Source of the DNA: Methylobacterium fujisawaense
GTDB taxonomy: Bacteria; Pseudomonadota; Alphaproteobacteria; Rhizobiales; Beijerinckiaceae
Assembly: GCF_014138435.1 (NCBI RefSeq)
Contig: NZ_JACJIM010000005.1
Coordinates: 62,001 to 126,000 of the forward strand
Direction: 5' to 3'
DNA: 64,000 bases
In this document: positions 16,603-24,124 of the stretch, one piece after another
Numbering within the stretch: the stretch's first letter is position 1
How the letters are laid out: the number at the start of each line of letters is the position of its first letter
The notes under the pieces: model-generated
Told to the model about the DNA's origin: nothing
The model's input: only the letters and a program-made list of their open reading frames with translations
Databases searched by the model: none
Made by a program: the position numbers and the translations under genes

Positions 16603-17193
16603 TCAAGCAGCCACGGGATCGCCAAGTTGATCAGGTGTGAATTCGACCGGCGTAGCACGGCCGAAGATGCTGACGTCCGCACGCACGATCCCGTTGCTCA
16701 GGATATCCTGAACCTCGGCGAAAAACGACATGAAGGGGCCATTCAAGATCCTGCGCATCTCGCCGACCTGCAATAGCGCGGCCTCTTGCCTCCGCTTCGC
16801 CCGGTCCGTCTCGTCGACGCCCGCGATCCGATCGGACAGGGCCTGCAGGACGGAGCCGGGGATCTCCAGCGGCGCGCGCTGGCCGAGCACGTCGATGACG
16901 TGCCGGCTGTCGAACAGCGGCTCGGTCCAGCGCCTCCCGTGGCGCTGCTTGTCGAGCCCGACGAACAAGTACGAGGCGAAGAAGATCGCCTGGGTGTCGA
17001 CCTTGCGGCCGCGTCGGACCACGGTGACGCGGTACCGCGGCAGCCACCAGTCCATGGCCAGACCCTCGAACTCCTCGGCCGCCATGGTTTCGTGGAGCGG
17101 CAGGGTGTGGACGACGAACCACGAGAGACTCTGATCGAGGACCACGTGTTCGGCTCGGATCCGGGATCCGTTCGTGCCGCGCTTCTTGCCCAC
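16603..17193 (-). CDS. NusG-family transcription (anti)termination factor, phage paralogue
   Basis: A 196-residue protein, GTG start at 17193 with GGAGGG upstream. The NGN domain spans about residues 25-110 (SWFVVHTLPLHETMAAEEF, WWLPRYRVTVVRRGR, IFFASYLFVGL). A linker helix follows, and the KOW domain at about 150-193 has GPFMSFFAEVQDI and ADVSIFGRATPVEF, almost identical in pattern to host NusG KOW. It binds RNA polymerase and may change pausing or termination. Its place just before the terminase genes suggests control of late transcription, like RfaH-type specialised paralogues. Confidence 0.85.
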   Translation of the reverse strand: MGKKRGTNGSRIRAEHVVLDQSLSWFVVHTLPLHETMAAEEFEGLAMDWWLPRYRVTVVRRGRKVDTQAIFFASYLFVGLDKQRHGRRWTEPLFDSRHVIDVLGQRAPLEIPGSVLQALSDRIAGVDETDRAKRRQEAALLQVGEMRRILNGPFMSFFAEVQDILSNGIVRADVSIFGRATPVEFTPDQLGDPVAA

Positions 17194-17194
17194 G

Positions 17195-17578
17195 CTATGC
17201 CCTCCTCGTGCTTGTCTCGGCCAGTCCCGGTGGCGGTTCGGTCGCGTGGTCTTCACCGTCCGGAACCCGGCGCGAGGTGTCGAAGATTCTGGCGAGATGC
17301 ATCGCGCACCAACTTGTCGGCTTGCCGGCACGCGATGCCGTCGGCTCGCCACAGAATCGGTGCTGCTCGGGCCGGGCGCCGTGAGGCGTGCACGCGAACC
17401 GGCACTGGCCGTTCCGCAGGGCTGCGATCGGCCAGGCGCCGGCCGCGAACGTCTCGGCCGACGCCGGCCTGGGCGCGACCGGGGCCGGCTTCGTCCGCCG
17501 ACGGGCAGCGGATGGCCTGCGCAGCTTGGCCGCTGCGATGGCCGCTGCGGTGGCCGCGCGCCTTTCGGCCCGAGCCAT
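17195..17578 (-). CDS. Short GcrA-like protein without the N-terminal DNA-binding domain
   Basis: A 127-residue protein starting MARAERRAATAAAIAAAKLRR. The C-terminal part, about residues 60-103, has GQCRFAC, HRFCGEPT and SWCAMHLARIF, matching the cysteine/histidine module at the C-terminus of the cell-cycle regulator GcrA. That module contacts sigma70 in Caulobacter. The N-terminal helix-turn-helix that lets GcrA bind methylated GANTC promoters is absent; instead there is a basic Ala/Arg stretch. The start overlaps the upstream stop (TGATG) and NusG begins two bases after its end. It may modulate host sigma factor or compete with host GcrA; this is inference. Confidence 0.75.
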   Translation of the reverse strand: MARAERRAATAAAIAAAKLRRPSAARRRTKPAPVAPRPASAETFAAGAWPIAALRNGQCRFACTPHGARPEQHRFCGEPTASRAGKPTSWCAMHLARIFDTSRRVPDGEDHATEPPPGLAETSTRRA

Positions 17579-18693
17579 CAGGCGGCCTCGCCGATCAGGA
17601 GCCGCGGCGGAATCCGGCATCCGGGCTGCCCCGGCGGCGGACCGAACAGCGATTCCGACCACGTCGCCGGGTTCTCACGGAATCGGGCGATCCAGGTCCG
17701 CAGATCGGCCTCGGGCCAGCGCAGGCCGCCGGGCAGGTCGATCATCTCGTCGGGCGGCACCGAGGCCGGCGGCACGGCGGAGAGGCCCTGCGCGGCGCGG
17801 CTCCGGCGCTGGGCGGCGACGCACTCGGCGACCGCGTTGGCCAGCAGCGCCCAGGTCCGGATCGGCACGCGGCGACTGACCGCGAGGTCGAGGATCGCCG
17901 GGATGATTTCCCGCTCGAGGTCGAGGCCGTCCGCCTCCAGCCGCGCCATCGGACCGACGACGGGGTCCAGGCACCAGCCTGGGGGCAGGGCGGTCCGGCA
18001 CCGGTGCTCGACTCGGTCGAAGTTCGCCCGGTTGTTCCAGGGCGGCGCGCCGTCCGCGCGGGGTACAGGATCACAGGCGGCCGCCGGTATATCTTTCTTC
18101 TTCCCTTCTTCTTCCCCTTCCCTTGGTGAACGTAACGGTCCGCGCGTGGCGACCGTGACGGTATCGTCACGTCGATCGTCGCGTGGGTCGTGACGTTGAT
18201 CGTGACGACCATCGTTACGGTCGGCGGTTTCGTTGAAAAGACTGGGTTTTTCGCCGCCGGGCGGGGTCTTCTCGGGATCACCTTTGCGCTGACGGGCCCG
18301 CGTGGCCGCGGCGGTCCGCTCGCGCCGCGCGTCTTTCGCCTCTGCGGCGCGCAGCACGTCCTCGCACAGGACCCGGTGATAGTAGCGGCCGTCCGCGCAC
18401 AGGACGAAGCCGCGCAGGGCCATCGCCCGCACCCTCTTCCAGCGCGGGCCCGCCCCCGAGAAGGCGGCGAGCAGCCGGTCGTCGTCGGGCAGCGAGCCCG
18501 CCGGGCGCTGGCGCCAGGCGTGGCACCACAGGGCGACCGCGGCCTTGAACTCGTCGCCGGTCGAGAGTGCCCACAGCTCGGAATGGAACAGCCGATCCGT
18601 GTGCAGCAGGAAGCCGTGGATCCCGTCCACATCGATGTCGGCCGGCACCAGCGGATCGGGCAGTGGCGTGGACGCGTCGGAATGCTGGCTCAT
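17578..18693 (-). CDS. DUF1376-containing replication protein
   Basis: A 371-residue protein starting MSQHSDASTPLPDPLVPADI. The DUF1376 (YdaU-like) domain covers about residues 15-105: DGIHGFLLHTDRLFHSELWALS, ALWCHAWRQRPAGSLPDDD and WKRVRAMALRGFVL. A low-complexity charged linker (DRNDGRHDQRHDPRDDRR) follows and then a helical C-terminal domain. Such proteins are encoded beside phage helicases and probably load or prime replication. Coupled to dnaB by an ATGA overlap. Confidence 0.8.
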   Translation of the reverse strand: MSQHSDASTPLPDPLVPADIDVDGIHGFLLHTDRLFHSELWALSTGDEFKAAVALWCHAWRQRPAGSLPDDDRLLAAFSGAGPRWKRVRAMALRGFVLCADGRYYHRVLCEDVLRAAEAKDARRERTAAATRARQRKGDPEKTPPGGEKPSLFNETADRNDGRHDQRHDPRDDRRDDTVTVATRGPLRSPREGEEEGKKKDIPAAACDPVPRADGAPPWNNRANFDRVEHRCRTALPPGWCLDPVVGPMARLEADGLDLEREIIPAILDLAVSRRVPIRTWALLANAVAECVAAQRRSRAAQGLSAVPPASVPPDEMIDLPGGLRWPEADLRTWIARFRENPATWSESLFGPPPGQPGCRIPPRLLIGEAA

Positions 18694-20153
18694 AGCGGGC
18701 CTCGTGCGGTCTGGGCGATGGCGGAGGCGGCCACGTCGCACCACAGGTCGAGCGTGGGGCACGGGCCGGAGCGGTTCTTGGCGAGGATGAGCTCGAGGGC
18801 GTTCTGCCGCTCGATCAGGCGCGCACCGATCTCGGGATCGCCCCCGGAGGCCTTCAGCTTGCGCTCCAGGTAGTAGGCCTCGCGGTAGAGCATCAGCACC
18901 GCGTCGGCGTCCTGCTCGATCTCGCCGGAATCGCGCAGGTCCGCGAGGTTCGGGCGGCGGTCCGCCCGGTCCTTGGCCTCGACCGCGCGGTTGAGCTGCG
19001 TCAGCAGCACCACGCAGATGTCCTCGGCCTTGGCGAGCTGCTTCAACCCGCCGGTGATCTCGCCGATCTCCAGCACCCGGTTGCCCTGATACCGATCCGA
19101 GACCTTGATGAACTTCAGATAGTCGATGAAGACGACGCCCAGCGGGATGCCGTGCCGGGCGAGGCGCCGCTTCTCGAGCTTCACCGCCGCGGCGATCTGC
19201 GCGAGGCTGACGGTGGGCTCGCAGGTCAAGGTGAGGTGCAGGCGCTCGAACCGCCGCATCGCCTCGTCGAGCCGCCACATCTCTTCCTCGTCGAGATCGA
19301 CGGCGGCCATGATCCGGCCGAACGGCAGCGGGCGGTTGTGCCGGTAGGACAGGTCGGCAAGGTAGCGGGCCATCTGCTGGTCCCGCGTCACCTCGCACTG
19401 GAAGGCGAGCACGCCGGCCGTGCGGGCGGCGAGGCGGCTGAGCGTCGTCATCGCCACGGTCTTGCCCATGCCGGGACGCCCGGCGAGGATCCAGAGCTGG
19501 CCGCGCTGGAACCCGCCGTTGGTGGCGCGGTCGAGGTCTGGCAGGCCCGTCGAGATCGCGGTGGAGCGGAGGAGCCCGGAGCGCAGGCCGCCGATCCGCT
19601 CGCGCATCCAGGCGGCGGACTGCGCCGCGCTCTGTGCCGTCGAGCCCAGGCCGGGCTCGGCGTCGACGAGGTCGAGCAGGCGGGATTCGGTGATCTCGAT
19701 CAGGTCCCGGGGTGCCTGCTCGACCGGGGCCTCGTAGGCGCCGTTCACCAACTCCTCGCCGATGGTGATCAGCCGGCGGCGGACGGCGAGATCGTGGATC
19801 GTGCGGGCGTAGGCGCTCGCATTGATCACCGTGGTCGCGTCGGAGGCGAGCCGCGCGAGGTACTGAATGACCGTCTGACCGCCGAAATCGGCATCGCCCA
19901 GATAGGTCTTCAGGGTGATGGGCGTGGCGACCGTGCCGGCCCGGATCAGCGATCCCGCCACCATGAAGATCTTGCGGTGGGCCTCCTCCATGAAGTGCTC
20001 GGGCAGGAGGAAGTCCGCGACCCGGTGGTAGGCGTCGTTGTTGACCAGGATCGCACCCAGCAGCGCCTGCTCGGCATCGATGTTGTGCGGCGGTACCCGA
20101 TATTCCGGCCGTACCGTCTCAAGGCGTGCGGTGATGGCGTTCGGGAGGTTCAT
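18690..20153 (-). CDS. dnaB: Replicative DNA helicase DnaB (phage)
   Basis: A 487-residue protein with the complete DnaB layout: N-terminal domain (VPPHNIDAEQALLGAILVN, residues about 20-120), linker helix, RecA-type domain with Walker A AGRPGMGKT (about 240), Walker B VVFIDYLK (about 340) and arginine finger region near RLIERQNALELILAKNRSGP. It unwinds phage DNA. Coupled to genes on both sides by ATGA overlaps. No intein is seen. Confidence 0.95.
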   Translation of the reverse strand: MNLPNAITARLETVRPEYRVPPHNIDAEQALLGAILVNNDAYHRVADFLLPEHFMEEAHRKIFMVAGSLIRAGTVATPITLKTYLGDADFGGQTVIQYLARLASDATTVINASAYARTIHDLAVRRRLITIGEELVNGAYEAPVEQAPRDLIEITESRLLDLVDAEPGLGSTAQSAAQSAAWMRERIGGLRSGLLRSTAISTGLPDLDRATNGGFQRGQLWILAGRPGMGKTVAMTTLSRLAARTAGVLAFQCEVTRDQQMARYLADLSYRHNRPLPFGRIMAAVDLDEEEMWRLDEAMRRFERLHLTLTCEPTVSLAQIAAAVKLEKRRLARHGIPLGVVFIDYLKFIKVSDRYQGNRVLEIGEITGGLKQLAKAEDICVVLLTQLNRAVEAKDRADRRPNLADLRDSGEIEQDADAVLMLYREAYYLERKLKASGGDPEIGARLIERQNALELILAKNRSGPCPTLDLWCDVAASAIAQTARGPL

Positions 20154-20383
20154 GCCGCGCGCCTCCGGATTTTCGCTGGCAGCATGGCTTCCGGCAGGAT
20201 CACGGCGCCCTGGACGAGCCGGGCGGGCAGTTCCGTGCCGTCGGGATGGAAGCCACGGCTAGGCGCGGGCGGCCGACCCGGCACCGCATGACAGACGAGG
20301 CCGTGGCGCTCGGCGAGCGTCAGCACGGCCTCGCGGCTGCCGCGGCCGAGGATCGCCCCGTTGCGGAGGAGAGCCCAGCGCAT
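20150..20383 (-). CDS. Small conserved phage protein of unknown function
   Basis: A 77-residue protein starting MRWALLRNGAILGRGSREAVL and rich in prolines in the middle (PGRPPAPSRGF). It ends ILPEAMLPAKIRRRAA. It lies between the methylase and dnaB, with ATGA overlap to dnaB. The first 25 residues look like a small beta-alpha unit. No family recognised. Confidence 0.55.
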   Translation of the reverse strand: MRWALLRNGAILGRGSREAVLTLAERHGLVCHAVPGRPPAPSRGFHPDGTELPARLVQGAVILPEAMLPAKIRRRAA

Positions 20384-20388
20384 CCGGC

Positions 20389-21021
20389 CTACTCCGCGGC
20401 CGCGAGGGTGGGCGCGGGATTGAACTTCGTCGCCTCGTCGCCCCAGGCGCACCAGCCGCGCCGGCTCTCCCGCGCGAACAGCTCCAGGTACGGTCCCGGG
20501 ATCCGCGCCTCGATTTCCCGATGCAGGTTCGGCGGCTTGCGGGAGTGGTCGCGCCGCGGCTCGATCCAGACGCCCGAGAAGGGGCGACCCTTGATGCTAT
20601 GGGGCCGCCCAGCCTTCAGGATCGCCACGTACTCGGCGGCGCCGATCACCTCGAAGCCAGTGCCGCGTGAGATGGATGAGGCGTCGACGAGGAGCCCGGT
20701 CTCGCTGGGCCACAGCTTGATCCACGGAATGGCCGACGAGTAACGTAGCTTCCACGCCTTCGCGATCTCCGGGATCCGGTGCAGCAGGGGCGCGGTGATC
20801 CAGAGGAAGACCCGGCCACCGTCAGGATGAAGCAAACCGCGCACCGGTAGCGCCTGGACCTCGGCGAGGCTCATCCGCCGGTAATGCTGCGGACGGCTGC
20901 GCGTACCACCGGAGAACCGCCAGGGCGGATCGATCACGACGGCTTGGAAATGGCTCCGTGGGAGGCCAGCGAAGTTAAGGGCCCCCTCGTCGCATGGGCC
21001 GACGCTCGGCTCTTCGGCCAT
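20389..21021 (-). CDS. MT-A70 family DNA N6-adenine methyltransferase
   Basis: A 210-residue protein. The catalytic DPPW motif is at VVIDPPWRFSGG (about residue 31), followed by HYRRMSLAEVQALPV and a VFLWITAPLLHRIPEI strand-helix; the C-terminus has KPPNLHREIEARIPGPYLELFARE. This is the MT-A70 phage adenine methylase pattern. It could protect phage DNA from restriction or alter adenine methylation signals. Recognition sequence cannot be deduced. Confidence 0.9.
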   Translation of the reverse strand: MAEEPSVGPCDEGALNFAGLPRSHFQAVVIDPPWRFSGGTRSRPQHYRRMSLAEVQALPVRGLLHPDGGRVFLWITAPLLHRIPEIAKAWKLRYSSAIPWIKLWPSETGLLVDASSISRGTGFEVIGAAEYVAILKAGRPHSIKGRPFSGVWIEPRRDHSRKPPNLHREIEARIPGPYLELFARESRRGWCAWGDEATKFNPAPTLAAAE

Positions 21022-21068
21022 CGCCAGTTCTCAGGTCGCGCGGGAACGCCCCGCGTGGGCGGGGCCCC

Positions 21069-21542
21069 TCAGCCCGGGAAGCGAGCCGAATCGGCAGGCA
21101 CGACGACGGTGTCGATCGAGGCGGGCGGCAGGCTCGACGGCGATAGCTTTTGGATCAACGGCGCAAGCGCGAATGGACCTCCCGGATCGCGGCCAGACCA
21201 AACCGGCCCAGAGATCGCAGCAGCTTCACGAACCGCACGTCGCGCCTCCTCTCGTGCCGTCGTCGCGGCCTCCAGCCGCTCGCTCGCCGCGTCGAGTCTG
21301 GCGCAGAGCGTATTGATGTTGAGCCAGTCGTGCAGGCCGACCGTGACGTCGGCCGCGCGCCCGATCACCTTGCGCACCCAGGAGGGCGAACGACCGAGGC
21401 GTTCGCCGACATCGTCGTAGGCCGCCATCAGCGACCCCGTGAGATCCTTCCGGTCCAGTACGAGCCGCAGCAGCGGATCCCGCGCGACCTCGTTGGCCTG
21501 CTCTACCGTCACCATGCGACGCGATCCCGAATTTGACCGCAT
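21069..21542 (-). CDS. Phage protein with predicted helix-turn-helix, early operon
   Basis: A 157-residue protein; start ATG 21542 (MRSNSGSRRMVTVEQA) is chosen because GGAGGG lies 8 bases upstream; ATG 21515 is an alternative. Residues about 40-65 (YDDVGERLGRSPSWVRKVIGR) resemble a helix-turn-helix. The middle is a charged coiled coil (ARLDAASERLEAATTAREEARR). Unknown role; probably regulatory and transcribed with the methylase and dnaB. Confidence 0.6.
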   Translation of the reverse strand: MRSNSGSRRMVTVEQANEVARDPLLRLVLDRKDLTGSLMAAYDDVGERLGRSPSWVRKVIGRAADVTVGLHDWLNINTLCARLDAASERLEAATTAREEARRAVREAAAISGPVWSGRDPGGPFALAPLIQKLSPSSLPPASIDTVVVPADSARFPG

Positions 21543-21936
21543 ACGATCAGCCCTCCGTGCAAGATCATCGGCGGGGCCGGGGCGCGGCGGGAAAGTGGGA
21601 GACGACAAACGCGGTGAAGGACGGCGGCGGCACCTCGGTCGCGAAGCGGCCAGCGAGACGGCCGGGGTGCCTGAGATGAGCCGGGGTGTGACCCGACGAA
21701 TGGCGCAATTCGGGCATCGCGAGCGCGCGCACCCCGGCACAACCGGACGGCATCGATGCGCCGATTCGTGACAGGATCCGGGCGGGGGCGGCGCCCAGGA
21801 CGAGAGCCGGAACCGACATCCACGCTCTGTGCGGGTCTAGGCGCGATGTCCGGCCGCCCAAGTTCGTCGCAGCCGCGTCGCAGGGCGCGGCGCGGCCGGT
21901 GCGGATCGCGCGCTACGGAAAGGCCGGACGCCATCA
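21509..21936 (-). other. Ambiguous coding stretch between the Cro-like gene and the 157-residue gene
   Basis: About 390 bases that should carry a gene in this tightly packed operon, but no frame is convincing. One frame starts MASGLSVARDPHRP, overlapping the Cro-like stop as TGATG, and runs 142 residues to 21509. Another starts MSVPALVLGAAPARI at about 21819 and ends at 21565. Both are rich in Arg and Pro. I recognise neither and cannot choose. Confidence 0.3.
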
Positions 21937-22182
21937 CGCGGCCTCCGACTTGAGGAGGGCGGTGCGCTCCCGCGGCAGGTGAACCCGCACCAGAACATCG
22001 TTGTCGATCGCGATCTCTCGGGTGCAGGCGTACGCCACGATGCGTGGCCAGTAGACGACCGGAATGGATCCACGCTGACGCATGTCGCTGCCCCGGGCGC
22101 CCGGATTTCTCGTGAATCCGCAGACGCGTCCGAAAGCCGTCGAGCCCCCAAGCGCATCGATTATGTCGGACACGGTCTTCAT
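21934..22182 (-). CDS. Cro-like regulator, first gene of the leftward operon
   Basis: An 82-residue protein starting MKTVSDIIDALGGSTAFGRV. The pattern SDIIDALGGSTAFGRVCG followed by IPVVYWPRIVAYA is that of small Cro-type helix-turn-helix proteins common in alphaproteobacterial phages. It is divergent from the CI-type repressor, with three operators between them. It probably represses the repressor gene and tunes the early leftward promoter. Confidence 0.75.
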   Translation of the reverse strand: MKTVSDIIDALGGSTAFGRVCGFTRNPGARGSDMRQRGSIPVVYWPRIVAYACTREIAIDNDVLVRVHLPRERTALLKSEAA

Positions 22183-22195
22183 CGCGACGCAAGAA

Positions 22196-22248
22196 CTACG
22201 CCCAATGCGTAGCAGATGTCAACGCACATTGCGTAACGCATTATGCGA
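22196..22248. promoter_or_regulatory. Three repressor operators and leftward promoter of the switch
   Basis: Three near-copies of the palindrome ACGCATTATGCGT lie between the divergent regulators: CTACGCCCAATGCGTAG at 22196-22212, ACGCACATTGCGT at 22222-22234 and ACGCATTATGCGA at 22236-22248. On the minus strand a TTGACA -35 box occupies 22222-22217, so the first operator covers the promoter spacer and the second touches the -35. The third lies ten bases from the repressor start. Confidence 0.8.
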
Positions 22249-22258
22249 AGCGCTAGGC

Positions 22259-22867
22259 ATGGAGACGATCGCCGAACGCCTGCAGCACCTTCGCAAGAAG
22301 GCCGGCTTCGCCACGGCCACCGAGGCGGCTCGCGCCTTCGGATGGAAGGTCCCAACCTACCTCGGACACGAAAACGGGGACCGGAACCCGAGCCGTGAAA
22401 CGGCAAAGCGGTATGCCACCGCGTACAAGGCACGATGGGAGTGGATCCTGGAGGGCGGCCCTAGGCTCGACGCTCCGAAGGACGAGACCGTGCCGATCGT
22501 CGGCGATGTGGGCGCCGGCGCGCGCGTCTTCTTCAGCGGCGAGCCGCAAGGCGGCTATGATCGCGCACCGCGGCCGCCAGGATCGTCCCCCAACACGGTC
22601 GCGGCGCGGGTGAGGGGCGATTCGATGCCCGGCGTCGCCGAGGATGATTGGCTGATCTACTACGATGAGCGGGTCCGCGGCCTGCCAGACGTCTGGATCG
22701 GCCAGCTCTGCGTCGTTTGGGTCAACGACGAACAGATCTACGTGAAGAAGGTCTACCGCGGACGCGACGGAGGTAGCTTTCTCCTTGTTTCTACCAGCGG
22801 GTCGGCCCCGCTGGAGGTCGAAGAGATCGAGTGGTCGGCCAAGGTGGCCTGGATCAAGCCCCGCTAG
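22259..22867 (+). CDS. CI-type repressor with S24 (LexA-like) autoprotease domain
   Basis: A 202-residue protein starting METIAERLQHLRKKAGF. The N-terminal helix-turn-helix covers about residues 4-60 (ATEAARAFGWKVPTYLGHENG). The C-terminal S24 domain has the probable Ala-Gly cleavage site in GDVGAGARV (about 83), the catalytic Ser in RGDSMPG (about 122) and the catalytic Lys in YVKKVYR (about 163). It should keep lysogeny and be inactivated through RecA-stimulated self-cleavage. No strong ribosome site precedes the ATG, so the message may be nearly leaderless. Confidence 0.9.
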   Translation: METIAERLQHLRKKAGFATATEAARAFGWKVPTYLGHENGDRNPSRETAKRYATAYKARWEWILEGGPRLDAPKDETVPIVGDVGAGARVFFSGEPQGGYDRAPRPPGSSPNTVAARVRGDSMPGVAEDDWLIYYDERVRGLPDVWIGQLCVVWVNDEQIYVKKVYRGRDGGSFLLVSTSGSAPLEVEEIEWSAKVAWIKPR

Positions 22868-23112
22868 TAGGCATCGATCTCCGGCACATCGCCGATCCGG
22901 GCAAGAAACGTGGGTGAGGAAAACTCGCTCGCACTGATCGCACCGGGCCTCGAATAGGCAAGAGCTCCGGCTGCTCTTTTCTCGCGCACGAGGCGCTCAG
23001 CCAAGCGTTTAGCACCGTCAGGACTTGAGCACTGCCGAATTCCGGCGGTCGACAGAACACCGCGGTCCCCGCGATCAAAGAGTTGCACGACATAATCCTG
23101 GACGTGGGACAT
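22864..23112 (-). CDS. Small protein convergent with the repressor
   Basis: An 82-residue protein starting MSHVQDYVVQLFDRGDRGVL; GGAGG lies 5 bases before the ATG. It has AGIRQCSSPDGAKRLAERL and ends ARIGDVPEIDAY. Its 3' end overlaps the repressor stop by four bases. The gene lies between the two operator regions, where lambda carries rex, so it may be expressed in the lysogen; function unknown. Confidence 0.65.
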   Translation of the reverse strand: MSHVQDYVVQLFDRGDRGVLSTAGIRQCSSPDGAKRLAERLVREKRAAGALAYSRPGAISASEFSSPTFLARIGDVPEIDAY

Positions 23113-23285
23113 TGCCGCCTCCAACGTTTGCTTACGTCATCTGACTGCCTCAGATTTCAGAACATAACAAGAACTTTGGCGACGTTGGATCTCCTTGCAG
23201 GAACGCCTGGCATTTTGAAGCGCAGGGAAGGTGCGCCTGTGGACAACGCGTCTCGCAGAGCCGCGATGACCGGGTCGTTTCAACT

Positions 23286-23322
23286 ACGCATAATGCGTTG
23301 ACGCAGATCACGCATTATGCGT
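23286..23322 (+). promoter_or_regulatory. Two repressor operators and rightward early promoter
   Basis: Perfect 13-base palindromes ACGCATAATGCGT (23286-23298) and ACGCATTATGCGT (23310-23322), centres 24 bases apart. A TTGACG -35 box starts at 23298 inside the end of the first operator; the second covers the spacer. The -10 is unclear (TAGCTA with an 18-base spacer). This is the same layout as at the Cro promoter and should put the recombination operon under the same repressor. Confidence 0.8.
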
Positions 23323-23365
23323 AGCTATCTCCATAGCCTGACCGCGAGTCGATGGAGCCGACGCC

Positions 23366-23602
23366 ATGCATCCAAGCCTCGAACATCGTCAGTCCCTGGA
23401 TCCAACGGCCTTCCCCACCGACCGCTGGATCATTCCCCTCGACGGCGCCTGGGCCGTCCGCAGCGCCTTCGGAATCGAGGCCGAGGGCTTCGACTGCACC
23501 GCCGCTGCCCGTCACTGGATCGAGGAGCGCGAGGCCGAGGAGGCTGACGAGCTGGCGGCGCTCGCCGATTTCGAGGCCGACCAGATCCGCGAGGCTGCCT
23601 GA
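23366..23602 (+). CDS. First gene of the rightward early operon, unknown
   Basis: A 78-residue acidic protein starting MHPSLEHRQSLDPTAF. The second half is a strongly acidic helix (WIEEREAEEADELAALADFE). It starts 43 bases after the second operator. Acidic early phage proteins often inhibit host defence or DNA-binding proteins, but nothing here shows this. Followed two bases later by the next gene. Confidence 0.6.
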   Translation: MHPSLEHRQSLDPTAFPTDRWIIPLDGAWAVRSAFGIEAEGFDCTAAARHWIEEREAEEADELAALADFEADQIREAA

Positions 23603-23604
23603 CC

Positions 23605-24093
23605 ATGGACGGCCAGCCGCTTGACCACCTGACCGCCGAAGAGGGCCGCGACCGTCTGGCCGCGCAAGCTGCGATCATCGCCAACCAGCAGGCGGCCCGT
23701 CGCTTCGCCCTCCAGATCGCGCCCGCCGAACGCCTGCCCCGCGAGGAGCGCCTGCGCTCTTGCGCCGGTCTCCGGGGAAGTCCCGCCATGCCCCTATCAG
23801 CCTGGCGCGGCCGTTCCGGCCGTCGCTACGTCGTGCGGATCCTGCCCGTCCCGGTGGTCGATGCCGAAGACCTCTGCGACGCGGTGGTGATTCAGGTGAG
23901 CCGGGACGGCTCCGGCCTCGCCGAGATCCGCGGCGTCGCGATCGTCGGGGACCGTGCCGCGGCCCGCGCCTTCGCGGCCAGTCTGCCGCCAGCCGTGACC
24001 GAACTGCACGCGCACCGGCTGGCCGAGACCGATGCCGACCGCGCCGCCGTCCTGGCCGATCTCGGCACCGTCACGACCGGGCGGCGCCGGTAA
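23605..24093 (+). CDS. Early phage protein of unknown function
   Basis: A 162-residue protein starting MDGQPLDHLTAEEGRDRLA. The N-terminal 50 residues are helical; the middle has strands (RRYVVRILPVPVVDAEDL, DAVVIQVSRDGSG) and the end a helix rich in Ala. It precedes the ERF gene by 31 bases, in the place where small recombination or host-takeover proteins lie. No family recognised. Confidence 0.6.
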   Translation: MDGQPLDHLTAEEGRDRLAAQAAIIANQQAARRFALQIAPAERLPREERLRSCAGLRGSPAMPLSAWRGRSGRRYVVRILPVPVVDAEDLCDAVVIQVSRDGSGLAEIRGVAIVGDRAAARAFAASLPPAVTELHAHRLAETDADRAAVLADLGTVTTGRRR

Positions 24094-24124
24094 CCGCCCG
24101 CAGCGAGAGAGGGGAGAGCAGCCG

